From Flavobacterium caeni (GTDB lineage Bacteria; Bacteroidota; Bacteroidia; Flavobacteriales; Flavobacteriaceae): DNA of 64,000 nt. Numbering within the stretch: the stretch's first letter is position 1; every line of letters starts with the position of its first letter. Both the position numbers and the translations under genes were made by a program. The notes beneath the pieces are model-generated. The model saw only the letters and a list, made by a program, of their open reading frames with translations. It was not told the DNA's origin and did no database searches. The DNA lies in NCBI RefSeq assembly GCF_900101895.1, contig NZ_FMVF01000002.1, positions 378,451 through 442,450 on the forward strand. Reading direction: 5' to 3'. Of the stretch, positions 57,478 to 64,000 are shown one piece after another.

Positions 57478-58071
57478 ATGTCTACTTTTCGCCTGCAACT
57501 GCCTACCGATCCGCGGTGGGTCAACATCGTAGAAAGCAACATCGAGGAAATCCTTACCGACCACGCATGGTGCGAGCAAAAAGCGGCGTCGAATGCGATT
57601 ACGCTGGTTACGATCAACAACGAGTTTCCCGATCTGGTGACCGACATGCTCGCATTGGCCAAGGAAGAAATCGAACATTTCGAGCGCGTGCACGAAATCA
57701 TCAAGCAGCGCGGCTACAAGCTAGGGCGCGAGCGCAAGGACGAATACGTGGGCGAATTGGCGCAATACATGAAACGCAATTCTAATGGTAGCCGTGTGTC
57801 GGGTTTGGTGGAGCGGCTGTTGTTTTCGGCCATGATCGAGGCGCGCAGCTGCGAGCGTTTCAAGGTGTTGTCGCAAAACATCAAGGATCCCGAACTGGCC
57901 GAATTTTACCGCGAACTGATGGAAAGCGAGGCGGGCCACTACACCACTTTCATCGGCTATGCGCGCAAGTATGGTACGGGCATCGACGTCGAGAAGCGTT
58001 GGCGCGAATGGCTTGATTTCGAGGCTTCGGTCATCGCGCGTTACGGTAAGTCGGAAACCATTCACGGATAG
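57478..58071 (+). CDS. miaE: tRNA-(ms2io6A)-hydroxylase MiaE
   Basis: A 197-residue diiron monooxygenase hydroxylating the isopentenyl group of ms2i6A37 in tRNA. Ligand-bearing helices are visible: AWCEQKAASNAITL, KEEIEHFERVHEII, ERLLFSAMIEARSCERFKVL and LMESEAGHYTTFIGYARK. The ATG at 57478 gives the compact family length; the frame is open further upstream without similarity. Functionally downstream of MiaA. Confidence 0.93.
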   Translation: MSTFRLQLPTDPRWVNIVESNIEEILTDHAWCEQKAASNAITLVTINNEFPDLVTDMLALAKEEIEHFERVHEIIKQRGYKLGRERKDEYVGELAQYMKRNSNGSRVSGLVERLLFSAMIEARSCERFKVLSQNIKDPELAEFYRELMESEAGHYTTFIGYARKYGTGIDVEKRWREWLDFEASVIARYGKSETIHG

Positions 58072-58180
58072 TTGTTAAAAGTTGAAATCTACGACGGATA
58101 CAATCTGTTAAAAGTCAAATAATTATAGTATATTTGGGGAACTGCTGGATTAATTTGAGGCGAATAGTTTTGCCGAACAC

Positions 58181-58210
58181 TTGGCAGTTTTGTTTTTTGC
58201 CCTATATTTA
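58181..58210 (+). promoter_or_regulatory. Promoter of the AraC-type regulator
   Basis: TTG (58181-58183) and TATATTTA (58203-58210) are 19 bp apart, 34 bp before the ATG. Another -7-like box, TATATTTG, is at 58129-58136. Confidence 0.5.
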
Positions 58211-58244
58211 TCGAATCAAAAACAAAAATTAAGCATAGCAGCCA

Positions 58245-58808
58245 ATGAAACTATACATCAAATATGACGGGATCATGGCCTGCCGGGTGATACTTCAGGA
58301 ACAACTCGAAAAGCACCAGGTCAAATACCAATTGCTCGATCTGGGCGAGATCGAGATAGACGAAGGAGTGACCGAAGAACGCTTTGCCGAGGTGCAGGAA
58401 TCGCTCAACCGTTACGGGATTTACATCTTGAACAACCAGAAAAGCCAACTCATCCAACGCATCAAGGATGCCATCGTAGAGATGGTGTATGAACGCGACA
58501 AATTGCCATCGACCACCATATCGCACTACCTTTCAGAGAAGCTCAATTTCAGTTACGGCTACATCGCAAACATCTTTTCGGAATACACCTTTACTTCGAT
58601 CGAGAATTTTATCATCATCCAAAAGATCGAACGCGCCAAGAAGCTGATTGTAGAAGAAGAGTTGACGCTGACTGAGATTTCCTACAAGTTGAACTACAGC
58701 AGCGTGGCGCATTTGTCCAGCCAGTTCAAGAAAGTCACAGGACTCACGCCGTCTATGTTCAAGCGCATCATCGACAAACGCCGCTTGCTGGTCAACCAGG
58801 TCGAGTAG
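58245..58808 (+). CDS. AraC-family regulator with short N-terminal domain
   Basis: A 187-residue protein. The C-terminal half is an AraC HTH pair: HYLSEKLNFSYGYIANIFSE, then RAKKLIVEEELTLTEISYKL and VAHLSSQFKKVTGLTPSMFK. The N-terminal 65 residues (MKLYIKYDGIMACRVILQEQ) have an alpha/beta pattern without a known sensor domain. It precedes a single-domain response regulator by 50 bp, suggesting a shared signalling pathway. Confidence 0.88.
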   Translation: MKLYIKYDGIMACRVILQEQLEKHQVKYQLLDLGEIEIDEGVTEERFAEVQESLNRYGIYILNNQKSQLIQRIKDAIVEMVYERDKLPSTTISHYLSEKLNFSYGYIANIFSEYTFTSIENFIIIQKIERAKKLIVEEELTLTEISYKLNYSSVAHLSSQFKKVTGLTPSMFKRIIDKRRLLVNQVE

Positions 58809-58858
58809 ACGCGTTGAAATTTGCAAAAACAAAACAAAAATAAACCTTCCCAAACCCC

Positions 58859-59311
58859 ATGATAACACACAAAGATCCGATCCATATCCTGCTTGCGGAC
58901 GACGACGAGGACGATCGTAACTTCTTTAGCGAAGCCTTGGCCGAACTCAAGATGACCAACAAAGTCACGCTCTTTAAGGACGGAAAAGAGCTGATGGATT
59001 ACCTTGACAACCCCGACATCAAGATGCCGCACATCTTGTTCCTCGATTTGAACATGCCCGGCAAGACGGGATTCGACTGTTTGAAGGAAATCAGGGCCAA
59101 CAGCCGTTTCAAGGAACTTTCGATTGCGATCTATTCGACCTCGTCGGCAGAAAAAGACATCGAAGAAACCTTTGTGGGCGGGGCCAACATCTACATCAAG
59201 AAGCCCAACGACTTCTCGAAGCTCAAGAAAGTGATCAAGGATGTGGTCAACATCAACTGGCAATTTCATTCATCGGGACTAAACAAAGAGACCTTTTTCT
59301 TCAGCATATAA
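58859..59311 (+). CDS. Single-domain response regulator (Rcp1-like)
   Basis: A 150-residue receiver with no output domain: ILLADDDEDDRNFFSEAL, phospho-acceptor Asp63 in HILFLDLNMPGKTG, IYSTSS and IKKPND. The DDDEDD start and LNMPGKTG are typical of Rcp1-type partners of phytochrome-like kinases. It ends 9 bp before the CHASE3 kinase and is probably its phosphoacceptor. Confidence 0.93.
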   Translation: MITHKDPIHILLADDDEDDRNFFSEALAELKMTNKVTLFKDGKELMDYLDNPDIKMPHILFLDLNMPGKTGFDCLKEIRANSRFKELSIAIYSTSSAEKDIEETFVGGANIYIKKPNDFSKLKKVIKDVVNINWQFHSSGLNKETFFFSI

Positions 59312-59320
59312 TGGCCCCGA

Positions 59321-61108
59321 ATGAAATTCCTAAGACTATACAAAAACGACCAGGTATTTAGGATAGCCTTAGGGATTGCCATTGTTGTTATCGGTTACAT
59401 CGCCTCGGTTTTTTACTCGAAGATGCAGCAACTCGACGCCTCGGTCGAGCGCATTGCCACGTCCAGCCAAACGCAGTTGGAGCTCGAAAAGTTGCTGTCG
59501 ATCATCACGCACTACGAGACTTATTTGCGCAGCTACATCATCACCAAGGACGAAGCCTATCTCAAGAACCGCTTCTTGGACCGTGGCGAGATCGAATTGA
59601 ACTTTGTCGAACTCAAACGACTCACGGCCAATAGCCCAAGCATGACGCGCAGCCTCGATTCGCTCAAGGTGATGCTCGACAAACGCTTCGATTTGTTCAG
59701 GGAAACGCTCACCCTGGCGCGTGTGCGCAACGCCGACAAACAAATGCTCAACGACAAGCTCCTCGAGAGTACGGCCTATACCATCCAAATGCGCGACCAC
59801 GTGTACCGTGCGATCGACCGCGAAGCCAAGAAGCTCAAAAAGCTCAACGATGAGCACCAGTTTGGGCTCAACGATTCGATGGTCAGCGCATTTTTGCTCG
59901 TAATTTTGTCTTTGCTGGTGTTGTTGTTGTCGTTCAACCGTGTGAGCAGCGATATTTATCAACTGCAAAAGGCCAACGACGAACTCAAGTTCCTGAACCA
60001 GGCATTCAACAATGCCGAGAAGGTGGCCAATTTTGGGCACTGGAAGTTGAACTTGACGACCAACGCCTATACTTTTTCGGAGAATTTTTACCGGTTGCTG
60101 GGCATCGATCCCGATTCGCCCGAGGCCACCCCAGAGAACATCGCCACGTTTATCCATCCCGAGGATTTTGAATCGGCGGCCAAGGCGCACGAGGAATCGT
60201 TGAAAACCTTTGCGTCGACGTCGGTGGTCCTTCGGTATGTGTTGCCTGATGGTAAAACCAAGTACATCAATTCGGTGGGCAGCTTTATGCAAAACAGCAA
60301 GGGCGACCAAATCAAGGTGGGTGTCAACTACGACATTACCGAGCCGTACCTCAAGAACATCGAACTCGAGCACAACAACCGCCACCTGAAGGCCGTCAAC
60401 GAAGAACTCGAATCGTTCAACAACATCGTCAGCCATGACCTGCAGGAGCCGTTGCGCAAGATCCAGATGTTTATTTCGCGCATCCAGGAGAAAGAAGACG
60501 GCGTGCTGTCGGAGCAAGGCAAAGACTATTTCGGGAAAATCTACGCGTCGGCCAACCGCATGCAAACGCTCATGATCGATCTGGTCAATTACACGCGCAC
60601 CATCAAGGGCGACAAGACTTTTGTCAAGACCAATTTTTCAAGCCTGCTCGAGCAGGTGGCCCAGGAGTTGTCGATCAATGTCGAGGAAAAGCAAGGAAGC
60701 CTGACGTTCGAGAACCTGCCCACCATCAAGGCCATCCCGTTCCAGATCGAACAGTTGTTCATCAACCTGATCACCAATTCGCTCAAGTACAGCAAAGAGA
60801 ACGTGCCGCCCAAAATCCGTATCGCGGGCGTCAAGATCACCGAACCCGAAACCATTCAGGACAAAGTGGTCACCGACCGGCAGTTTTGCAAGATTGTCGT
60901 ATCGGACAACGGCATCGGGTTCCGTCAGGAGTATGCCGAGAAAATTTTTGTGCTGTTCCACCGTTTGGAAACCGATGTCAAGTACGCGGGTACCGGTTTG
61001 GGATTGGCCATCTGCAAGAAGATCATCGAAAACCACAACGGCTACATCACCGTGAAGTCCAAACCCGGCAAAGGCACCGATTTCAGCATCTATTTGCCCA
61101 AAACCTGA
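59321..61108 (+). CDS. Sensor histidine kinase with CHASE3 and PAS domains
   Basis: A 595-residue kinase. TM1 about 14-33; periplasmic CHASE3 domain about 38-182 with HYETYLRSYIITKDEAYLKN; TM2 about 188-206; PAS about 220-345 (FGHWKLNLTTNAYTFSENFY, DGKTKYINSVG). HisKA has NNIVSHDLQEPLRKIQMF (His372), N box LFINLITNSLKYSKEN, G1 VSDNGIGF, and G2 GTGLGLAICKKIIENH. The kinase core is of the phytochrome-associated HWE/HisKA-like type. Its TGA overlaps the next ATG. Confidence 0.93.
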   Translation: MKFLRLYKNDQVFRIALGIAIVVIGYIASVFYSKMQQLDASVERIATSSQTQLELEKLLSIITHYETYLRSYIITKDEAYLKNRFLDRGEIELNFVELKRLTANSPSMTRSLDSLKVMLDKRFDLFRETLTLARVRNADKQMLNDKLLESTAYTIQMRDHVYRAIDREAKKLKKLNDEHQFGLNDSMVSAFLLVILSLLVLLLSFNRVSSDIYQLQKANDELKFLNQAFNNAEKVANFGHWKLNLTTNAYTFSENFYRLLGIDPDSPEATPENIATFIHPEDFESAAKAHEESLKTFASTSVVLRYVLPDGKTKYINSVGSFMQNSKGDQIKVGVNYDITEPYLKNIELEHNNRHLKAVNEELESFNNIVSHDLQEPLRKIQMFISRIQEKEDGVLSEQGKDYFGKIYASANRMQTLMIDLVNYTRTIKGDKTFVKTNFSSLLEQVAQELSINVEEKQGSLTFENLPTIKAIPFQIEQLFINLITNSLKYSKENVPPKIRIAGVKITEPETIQDKVVTDRQFCKIVVSDNGIGFRQEYAEKIFVLFHRLETDVKYAGTGLGLAICKKIIENHNGYITVKSKPGKGTDFSIYLPKT

Positions 61109-61605
61109 TGACCTTACGCGAAATACATACCCATGAATTGCACATCGTACACGACCTGGCCTTTGCGATTTGGCCCGTGACGTATGGCGAAATCCTGTCG
61201 AAACCGCAACTCGATTACATGCTCGAGTCGTTCTATTCGATAGAAGCGTTGCAATCTTCGCTCGACAAAGGCCATCGGTATATTTTGATCGAAGACACCA
61301 AACCGTTAGGGTTTGTGGGCTACGAGCACCAATACCAAGGCGCGCCCGTGACGCGGATCCACAAAATCTATGTGTTGCCCGAAACACAAGGTAAGGGCGT
61401 GGGCAAGTTGTTGCTCGAACACGTCGAGGCTTTGGCGCGCGAGCAACATGCCGGGAAGTTGTCGCTCAACGTAAACCGCTTCAACAAGGCGCTCGGATTT
61501 TACCATAAGATGGGGTTTGCGATCACCGCCGAGGAAGACATCGCCATTGGCCACGGCTACCTGATGGAAGACTACCGCATGGAAAAAAAACTCGGCGATT
61601 TTTAA
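61108..61605 (+). CDS. GNAT-family N-acetyltransferase
   Basis: A 165-residue acetyltransferase with IHKIYVLPETQGKGVGKLLL (acetyl-CoA loop) and NRFNKALGFYHKMGFAITAE. The ATG at 61108 sits in a TGATG overlap with the kinase gene, so it is cotranslated with it; longer frames fall inside the kinase gene. Substrate unknown. Confidence 0.9.
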   Translation: MTLREIHTHELHIVHDLAFAIWPVTYGEILSKPQLDYMLESFYSIEALQSSLDKGHRYILIEDTKPLGFVGYEHQYQGAPVTRIHKIYVLPETQGKGVGKLLLEHVEALAREQHAGKLSLNVNRFNKALGFYHKMGFAITAEEDIAIGHGYLMEDYRMEKKLGDF

Positions 61606-61716
61606 GAAGAGTTTAGATTTTAACGCATTTCCACCGCGCTGAAATTGGCGTTCACCTCATTAATTTTTGCGCGTTTTACGGTTGGATTAGTTTTGGCCCG
61701 AACCAAACCGACAGCC

Positions 61717-62175
61717 ATGCCGCCTTTCTCCGAACCGTTTGAGACCAGTCTTGTCCACATTCCGATGTTGTTCTTTATCGTGGGCTTTTTGTGTAAGATC
61801 GCCGCATTCTTTGTTACGCGGATTTATATGGAAGAATTGGCGCTTTGTTGTTTGATGCTGGCCGCTTCGGGCGTATTGGGCGGATTCCTTCGCGAGAGTG
61901 GTTTAAACGATCAGGAATTGCGGGCTTTTGGAAACCCCATCACACGCGGGCAAGCGGTCAACCTGATGTTCGGGCTTACGGTGATGACCGCTGCGGTTTG
62001 CTTTGTGTTCCAAGTATTCGGTCGTTCGGGGCTGGTGTGCAAGATGCTCGGGTTGGTCCTGTACGGATTGTTGCTCGCCAGTGTCTTTACGGTGGCGCGT
62101 TTCGACGATGAGTCGCTCGACAAATACGCCGACGAATTGACTGCTGCCGTTCCTTCGTTCAATCCACCACACTGA
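61717..62175 (+). CDS. Small membrane protein (DUF2231-like)
   Basis: A 152-residue protein with four hydrophobic segments. SLVHIPMLFFIVGFLCKIAA resembles the start of DUF2231 membrane proteins, and LMLAASGVLGGFLRE and LVLYGLLLASVFTVARFDDE follow. ATG 61717 is preferred; a TTG at 61645 would add a leader without similarity. Its end overlaps the convergent pentapeptide gene by 17 bp. Function unknown. Confidence 0.65.
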   Translation: MPPFSEPFETSLVHIPMLFFIVGFLCKIAAFFVTRIYMEELALCCLMLAASGVLGGFLRESGLNDQELRAFGNPITRGQAVNLMFGLTVMTAAVCFVFQVFGRSGLVCKMLGLVLYGLLLASVFTVARFDDESLDKYADELTAAVPSFNPPH

Positions 62176-62737
62176 TTTGGTGCTTGGCGAGCAACCCCTT
62201 CAATTGTAAGATCGAGAACCTGGCTTTGCGCAGCTTGGTTTTTTCGGGGTCGATGCCGTAGTTGTGGCTGGTCCTGAAATCGGCTTTGTTGGCGATGGCC
62301 TTGGCGAATTCGGCGCGGTACAAATCGCAACGGTCGAACACCACACCGGTCAGGTCGGCGGCCATGAAATCGACGGCGATCAGGCTGCAATCGGTAAAGA
62401 CCGTCCCTTTGATCTTGAGCGTGTAGAACTTCGAAAAATCGAGCCGGCACCGGTTAAACGCGATGTCAAAAATAAGTTTGTCGCACATCGCAAAGTTGAC
62501 GTCTTCGATCCTGCAATCGTTAAAGGTCACGGTGCGCAACGCCACATAGTTGATCTTGGCGCCGCTGAACACACAATCGTTGAACACGCAATCGATGAAG
62601 GTCACGGCCAGGAAAACACAACGGCCCAAATCGCAACGGTCGAACACGCACCGCTCGAATTCCTTGAAATTCAGGTCTTCTATGTCGTACGACAAATCGC
62701 TGAAGGTTTGGTCGAGCAGGTATTCGGCTTTGCGCAT
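62159..62737 (-). CDS. Pentapeptide-repeat protein
   Basis: A 192-residue right-handed beta-helix protein made of repeats of the type A(D/N)(L/F)xx. The repeats run FKEFERCVFDRCDLGRCVF, FIDCVFNDCVFSG, TFNDCRIEDVNF, LDFSKF and MAADLTGVVFDRCDLYRAEF. Qnr/McbG-type relatives mimic DNA and shield gyrase, but many members have other roles. The ATG at 62737 is chosen; an upstream ATG at 62806 would overlap the dyad region. Divergent from an MFS exporter gene. Confidence 0.85.
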   Translation of the reverse strand: MRKAEYLLDQTFSDLSYDIEDLNFKEFERCVFDRCDLGRCVFLAVTFIDCVFNDCVFSGAKINYVALRTVTFNDCRIEDVNFAMCDKLIFDIAFNRCRLDFSKFYTLKIKGTVFTDCSLIAVDFMAADLTGVVFDRCDLYRAEFAKAIANKADFRTSHNYGIDPEKTKLRKARFSILQLKGLLAKHQISVVD

Positions 62738-62759
62738 ATGCAAAGAAACAAAAATGTAT

Positions 62760-62789
62760 GGCTTTTGGTTCACTCTCGCGCCAAAAGCC
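62760..62789. promoter_or_regulatory. 9-bp dyad between divergent pentapeptide and MFS genes
   Basis: GGCTTTTGG (62760-62768) and CCAAAAGCC (62781-62789) are perfectly inverted with a 12-bp spacer. Each arm supplies a TTTTG-like -33 word for one direction; TAAATTTA (62791-62798) may be the -7 box of the MFS gene. Possible shared operator. Confidence 0.45.
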
Positions 62790-62816
62790 CTAAATTTACG
62801 CATCATCTAAAAGCCC

Positions 62817-64000
62817 ATGGATCCCAATACGCCGTTGTCGCCTGTCCCCAAAGGTTTCTTTGCCAAGAACCCGTCGCTCAAGATCGCCGAGTTTCAAAAA
62901 TACCTGCTGCTGCGCGTGGGTATCATTTTCGGGCTCAACATGCAAATCACGGTGGTTTATTTTTGGGTCTATCAAATAACCAACGACAAACTTTCTTTGG
63001 GTTTGGTAGGGTTGGCCGAAGTGATTCCCGCCATCACCGTCTCGTTTTTCTCGGGGCACGTCGTAGACCACAACGAAAAACGCAAAATGGTGCTGATGTG
63101 CCTTTCGGGTTACATCTTGCTGGCGCTTTCGCTGTTTGCCCTCGCGGTATCGCAGGCGACGATCGACCAAAACCTGCTGGTCAACCTGATTTACCTGTTG
63201 GTGTTTTTGGGCGGTATCCTGCGCTCGTTTTACAGCCCGTCGATGTTCGCTTTGTTTGGGATGGTGGTGCCGCGCGAACACTTTCCGAACGCCACTTCGT
63301 GGAGCAGTATGGCGTGGCATTTGGGTGCGGTGCTCGGGCCTTTGGCCGCCGGGTTCGGCATCGCGTGGAAAGGCATCGCGCCGAGCCTGTTCGCGGTGTT
63401 TGTGTTGTTGACCGCCCTGACGCTTCCGTTGCTGGCCATCGCCGCCAAGCCCATCGTCAAGAAAGTGAAGGAGCCGGTATTGCAAAGCGTGGCCGAAGGG
63501 TTGCGTTTTGTCTGGAAAACACCCGCGCTGCTTTCGGCCTTGAGCCTCGACATGTTTTCGGTGCTTTTCGGAGGGGCCGTGGCGTTGCTACCGGTGTACC
63601 AAAAGGAAATTTTGTTCGTAGACGAGATGGGGTTCGGGCTGTTGCGTTCCGCACCGGGCATTGGCGCGCTCCTTACGATGGGGTTGCTGGCGTTTTTGCC
63701 GCTCAGGACCAACCCAGGACGCAAGTTGTTCTTTTGCGTGGGTGGGTTTGCGGTGTCGATCATCGTATTCGGGATATCGAAAAACTTTTACCTGTCGATG
63801 TTCATGCTGATGCTTTCAGGAATGTTCGATGCCGTGAGCGTCGTGATCCGCAGTACCATCCTGCAATTGCTCACACCCGATGAAATGCGCGGGCGCGTGT
63901 CGGCCGTAAACACCATGTTTGTCAGTTCGTCCAACGAGCTTGGCGATTTCGAAAGCGGTGTGATGGCGCACTGGCTCGGGACGGTCAGGGCCGTGGTCAC
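62817..64000 (+). CDS. MFS transporter (MFS_3/EntS-like), 3' end outside the window
   Basis: Open frame from ATG 62817 to the window end, at least 394 residues. It begins MDPNTPLSPVPKGFF, then helices with VYFWVYQITNDKLSLGLVGL and the loop motif SFFSGHVVDHNEKRKMVL. Late motif TPDEMRGRVSAVNTMFVSSS is typical of MFS_3 exporters related to the enterobactin exporter EntS. Exports an unknown small molecule across the inner membrane; the C-terminus is cut by the window edge. Confidence 0.92.
   Translation, partial: MDPNTPLSPVPKGFFAKNPSLKIAEFQKYLLLRVGIIFGLNMQITVVYFWVYQITNDKLSLGLVGLAEVIPAITVSFFSGHVVDHNEKRKMVLMCLSGYILLALSLFALAVSQATIDQNLLVNLIYLLVFLGGILRSFYSPSMFALFGMVVPREHFPNATSWSSMAWHLGAVLGPLAAGFGIAWKGIAPSLFAVFVLLTALTLPLLAIAAKPIVKKVKEPVLQSVAEGLRFVWKTPALLSALSLDMFSVLFGGAVALLPVYQKEILFVDEMGFGLLRSAPGIGALLTMGLLAFLPLRTNPGRKLFFCVGGFAVSIIVFGISKNFYLSMFMLMLSGMFDAVSVVIRSTILQLLTPDEMRGRVSAVNTMFVSSSNELGDFESGVMAHWLGTVRAVV

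Noticed and set aside
61645..61716. TTG start extending the small membrane protein
   Set aside because: Adds residues without similarity; the ATG at 61717 begins just before the first conserved segment.
62264..63883. A 539-codon open frame on the plus strand
   Set aside because: It runs across the pentapeptide gene and out of frame through the MFS gene, whose own frame has clear family motifs; composition is typical of a shadow frame in GC-rich coding DNA.

Overview
The window is chromosomal DNA from a member of the Bacteroidota, most likely the Flavobacteriaceae. Supporting evidence: four proteins end in type IX secretion (Por) sorting tails, SusC/OMP_b-brl-type outer membrane proteins are present, a YtxJ-type bacillithiol protein is encoded, and several genes carry TTTG(N17-20)TAnnTTTG promoters of the flavobacterial type. 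The gene order dapA-bamD-rpoZ-coaBC-porD-recN-fabI is a familiar flavobacterial housekeeping block. Base composition looks close to 50% GC, high for Flavobacterium itself. No rRNA, tRNA, CRISPR array, insertion sequence or prophage was seen. About 57 protein genes are called, many coupled by TGATG, TAATG or ATGA start/stop overlaps.

Layout. 1-7.3 kb: the 3' end of an OmpA-family gene, a 600-bp repeat-bearing gap, ligA, three tandem YhhN/TMEM86-like membrane proteins, and a 5'-nucleotidase split into a Tat-type catalytic protein and a lipoprotein C-domain. 7.3-15.9 kb: the housekeeping block (DUF6913-like, dapA, bamD, rpoZ, coaBC, porD-like, recN), then two unrelated-type enoyl reductases, fabV and fabI, separated by a strong hairpin. 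16-22.8 kb: three large secreted proteins with type IX tails, each with its own promoter and terminator. 22.9-26.8 kb: a glycosyltransferase, coaE, and an RprXY-like two-component system. 26.8-27.7 kb: a non-coding cluster of ACCACAAAG repeats. 27.7-36.9 kb (minus strand): thioesterase, barrel and lipoprotein operon, miaA, a K+ channel with a zinc ribbon, a DEDDh exonuclease/GIY-YIG fusion, a YggS-type protein, DUF1015, 3-hydroxybutyryl-CoA dehydrogenase, and a Gfo/Idh oxidoreductase. 37-43.9 kb: pcm coupled to a secreted S51 (cyanophycinase-like) peptidase, smpB with an HTH regulator, a subtilisin-like lipoprotein, a GNAT/hydrolase pair, and an aldose epimerase. 44-56.7 kb: M1 peptidase, a TonB-C-like protein, clpB divergent from ytxJ, fumarylacetoacetase divergent from glyA, and an outer membrane barrel receptor. 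56.7-64 kb: a second repeat-bearing gap, miaE, an AraC/response regulator/CHASE3-kinase cluster, GNAT, a small membrane protein, and a pentapeptide-repeat protein divergent from an MFS exporter cut by the window end.

The most unexplained signals are intergenic. (1) A roughly 160-bp element occurs twice (about 947-1113 and 56724-56884), each time near a long related inverted repeat. (2) There is a five-unit ACCACAAAG palindromic array. (3) Two copies of a GCAAAAGGAT palindromic element were found. (4) Several gaps hold heptanucleotide tandem repeats. (5) Dyad structures precede fabI, lie between clpB and ytxJ, and lie between the pentapeptide and MFS genes. The coding content is otherwise mostly recognisable metabolism, envelope biogenesis and secretion; no clear defence or mobile system was found.
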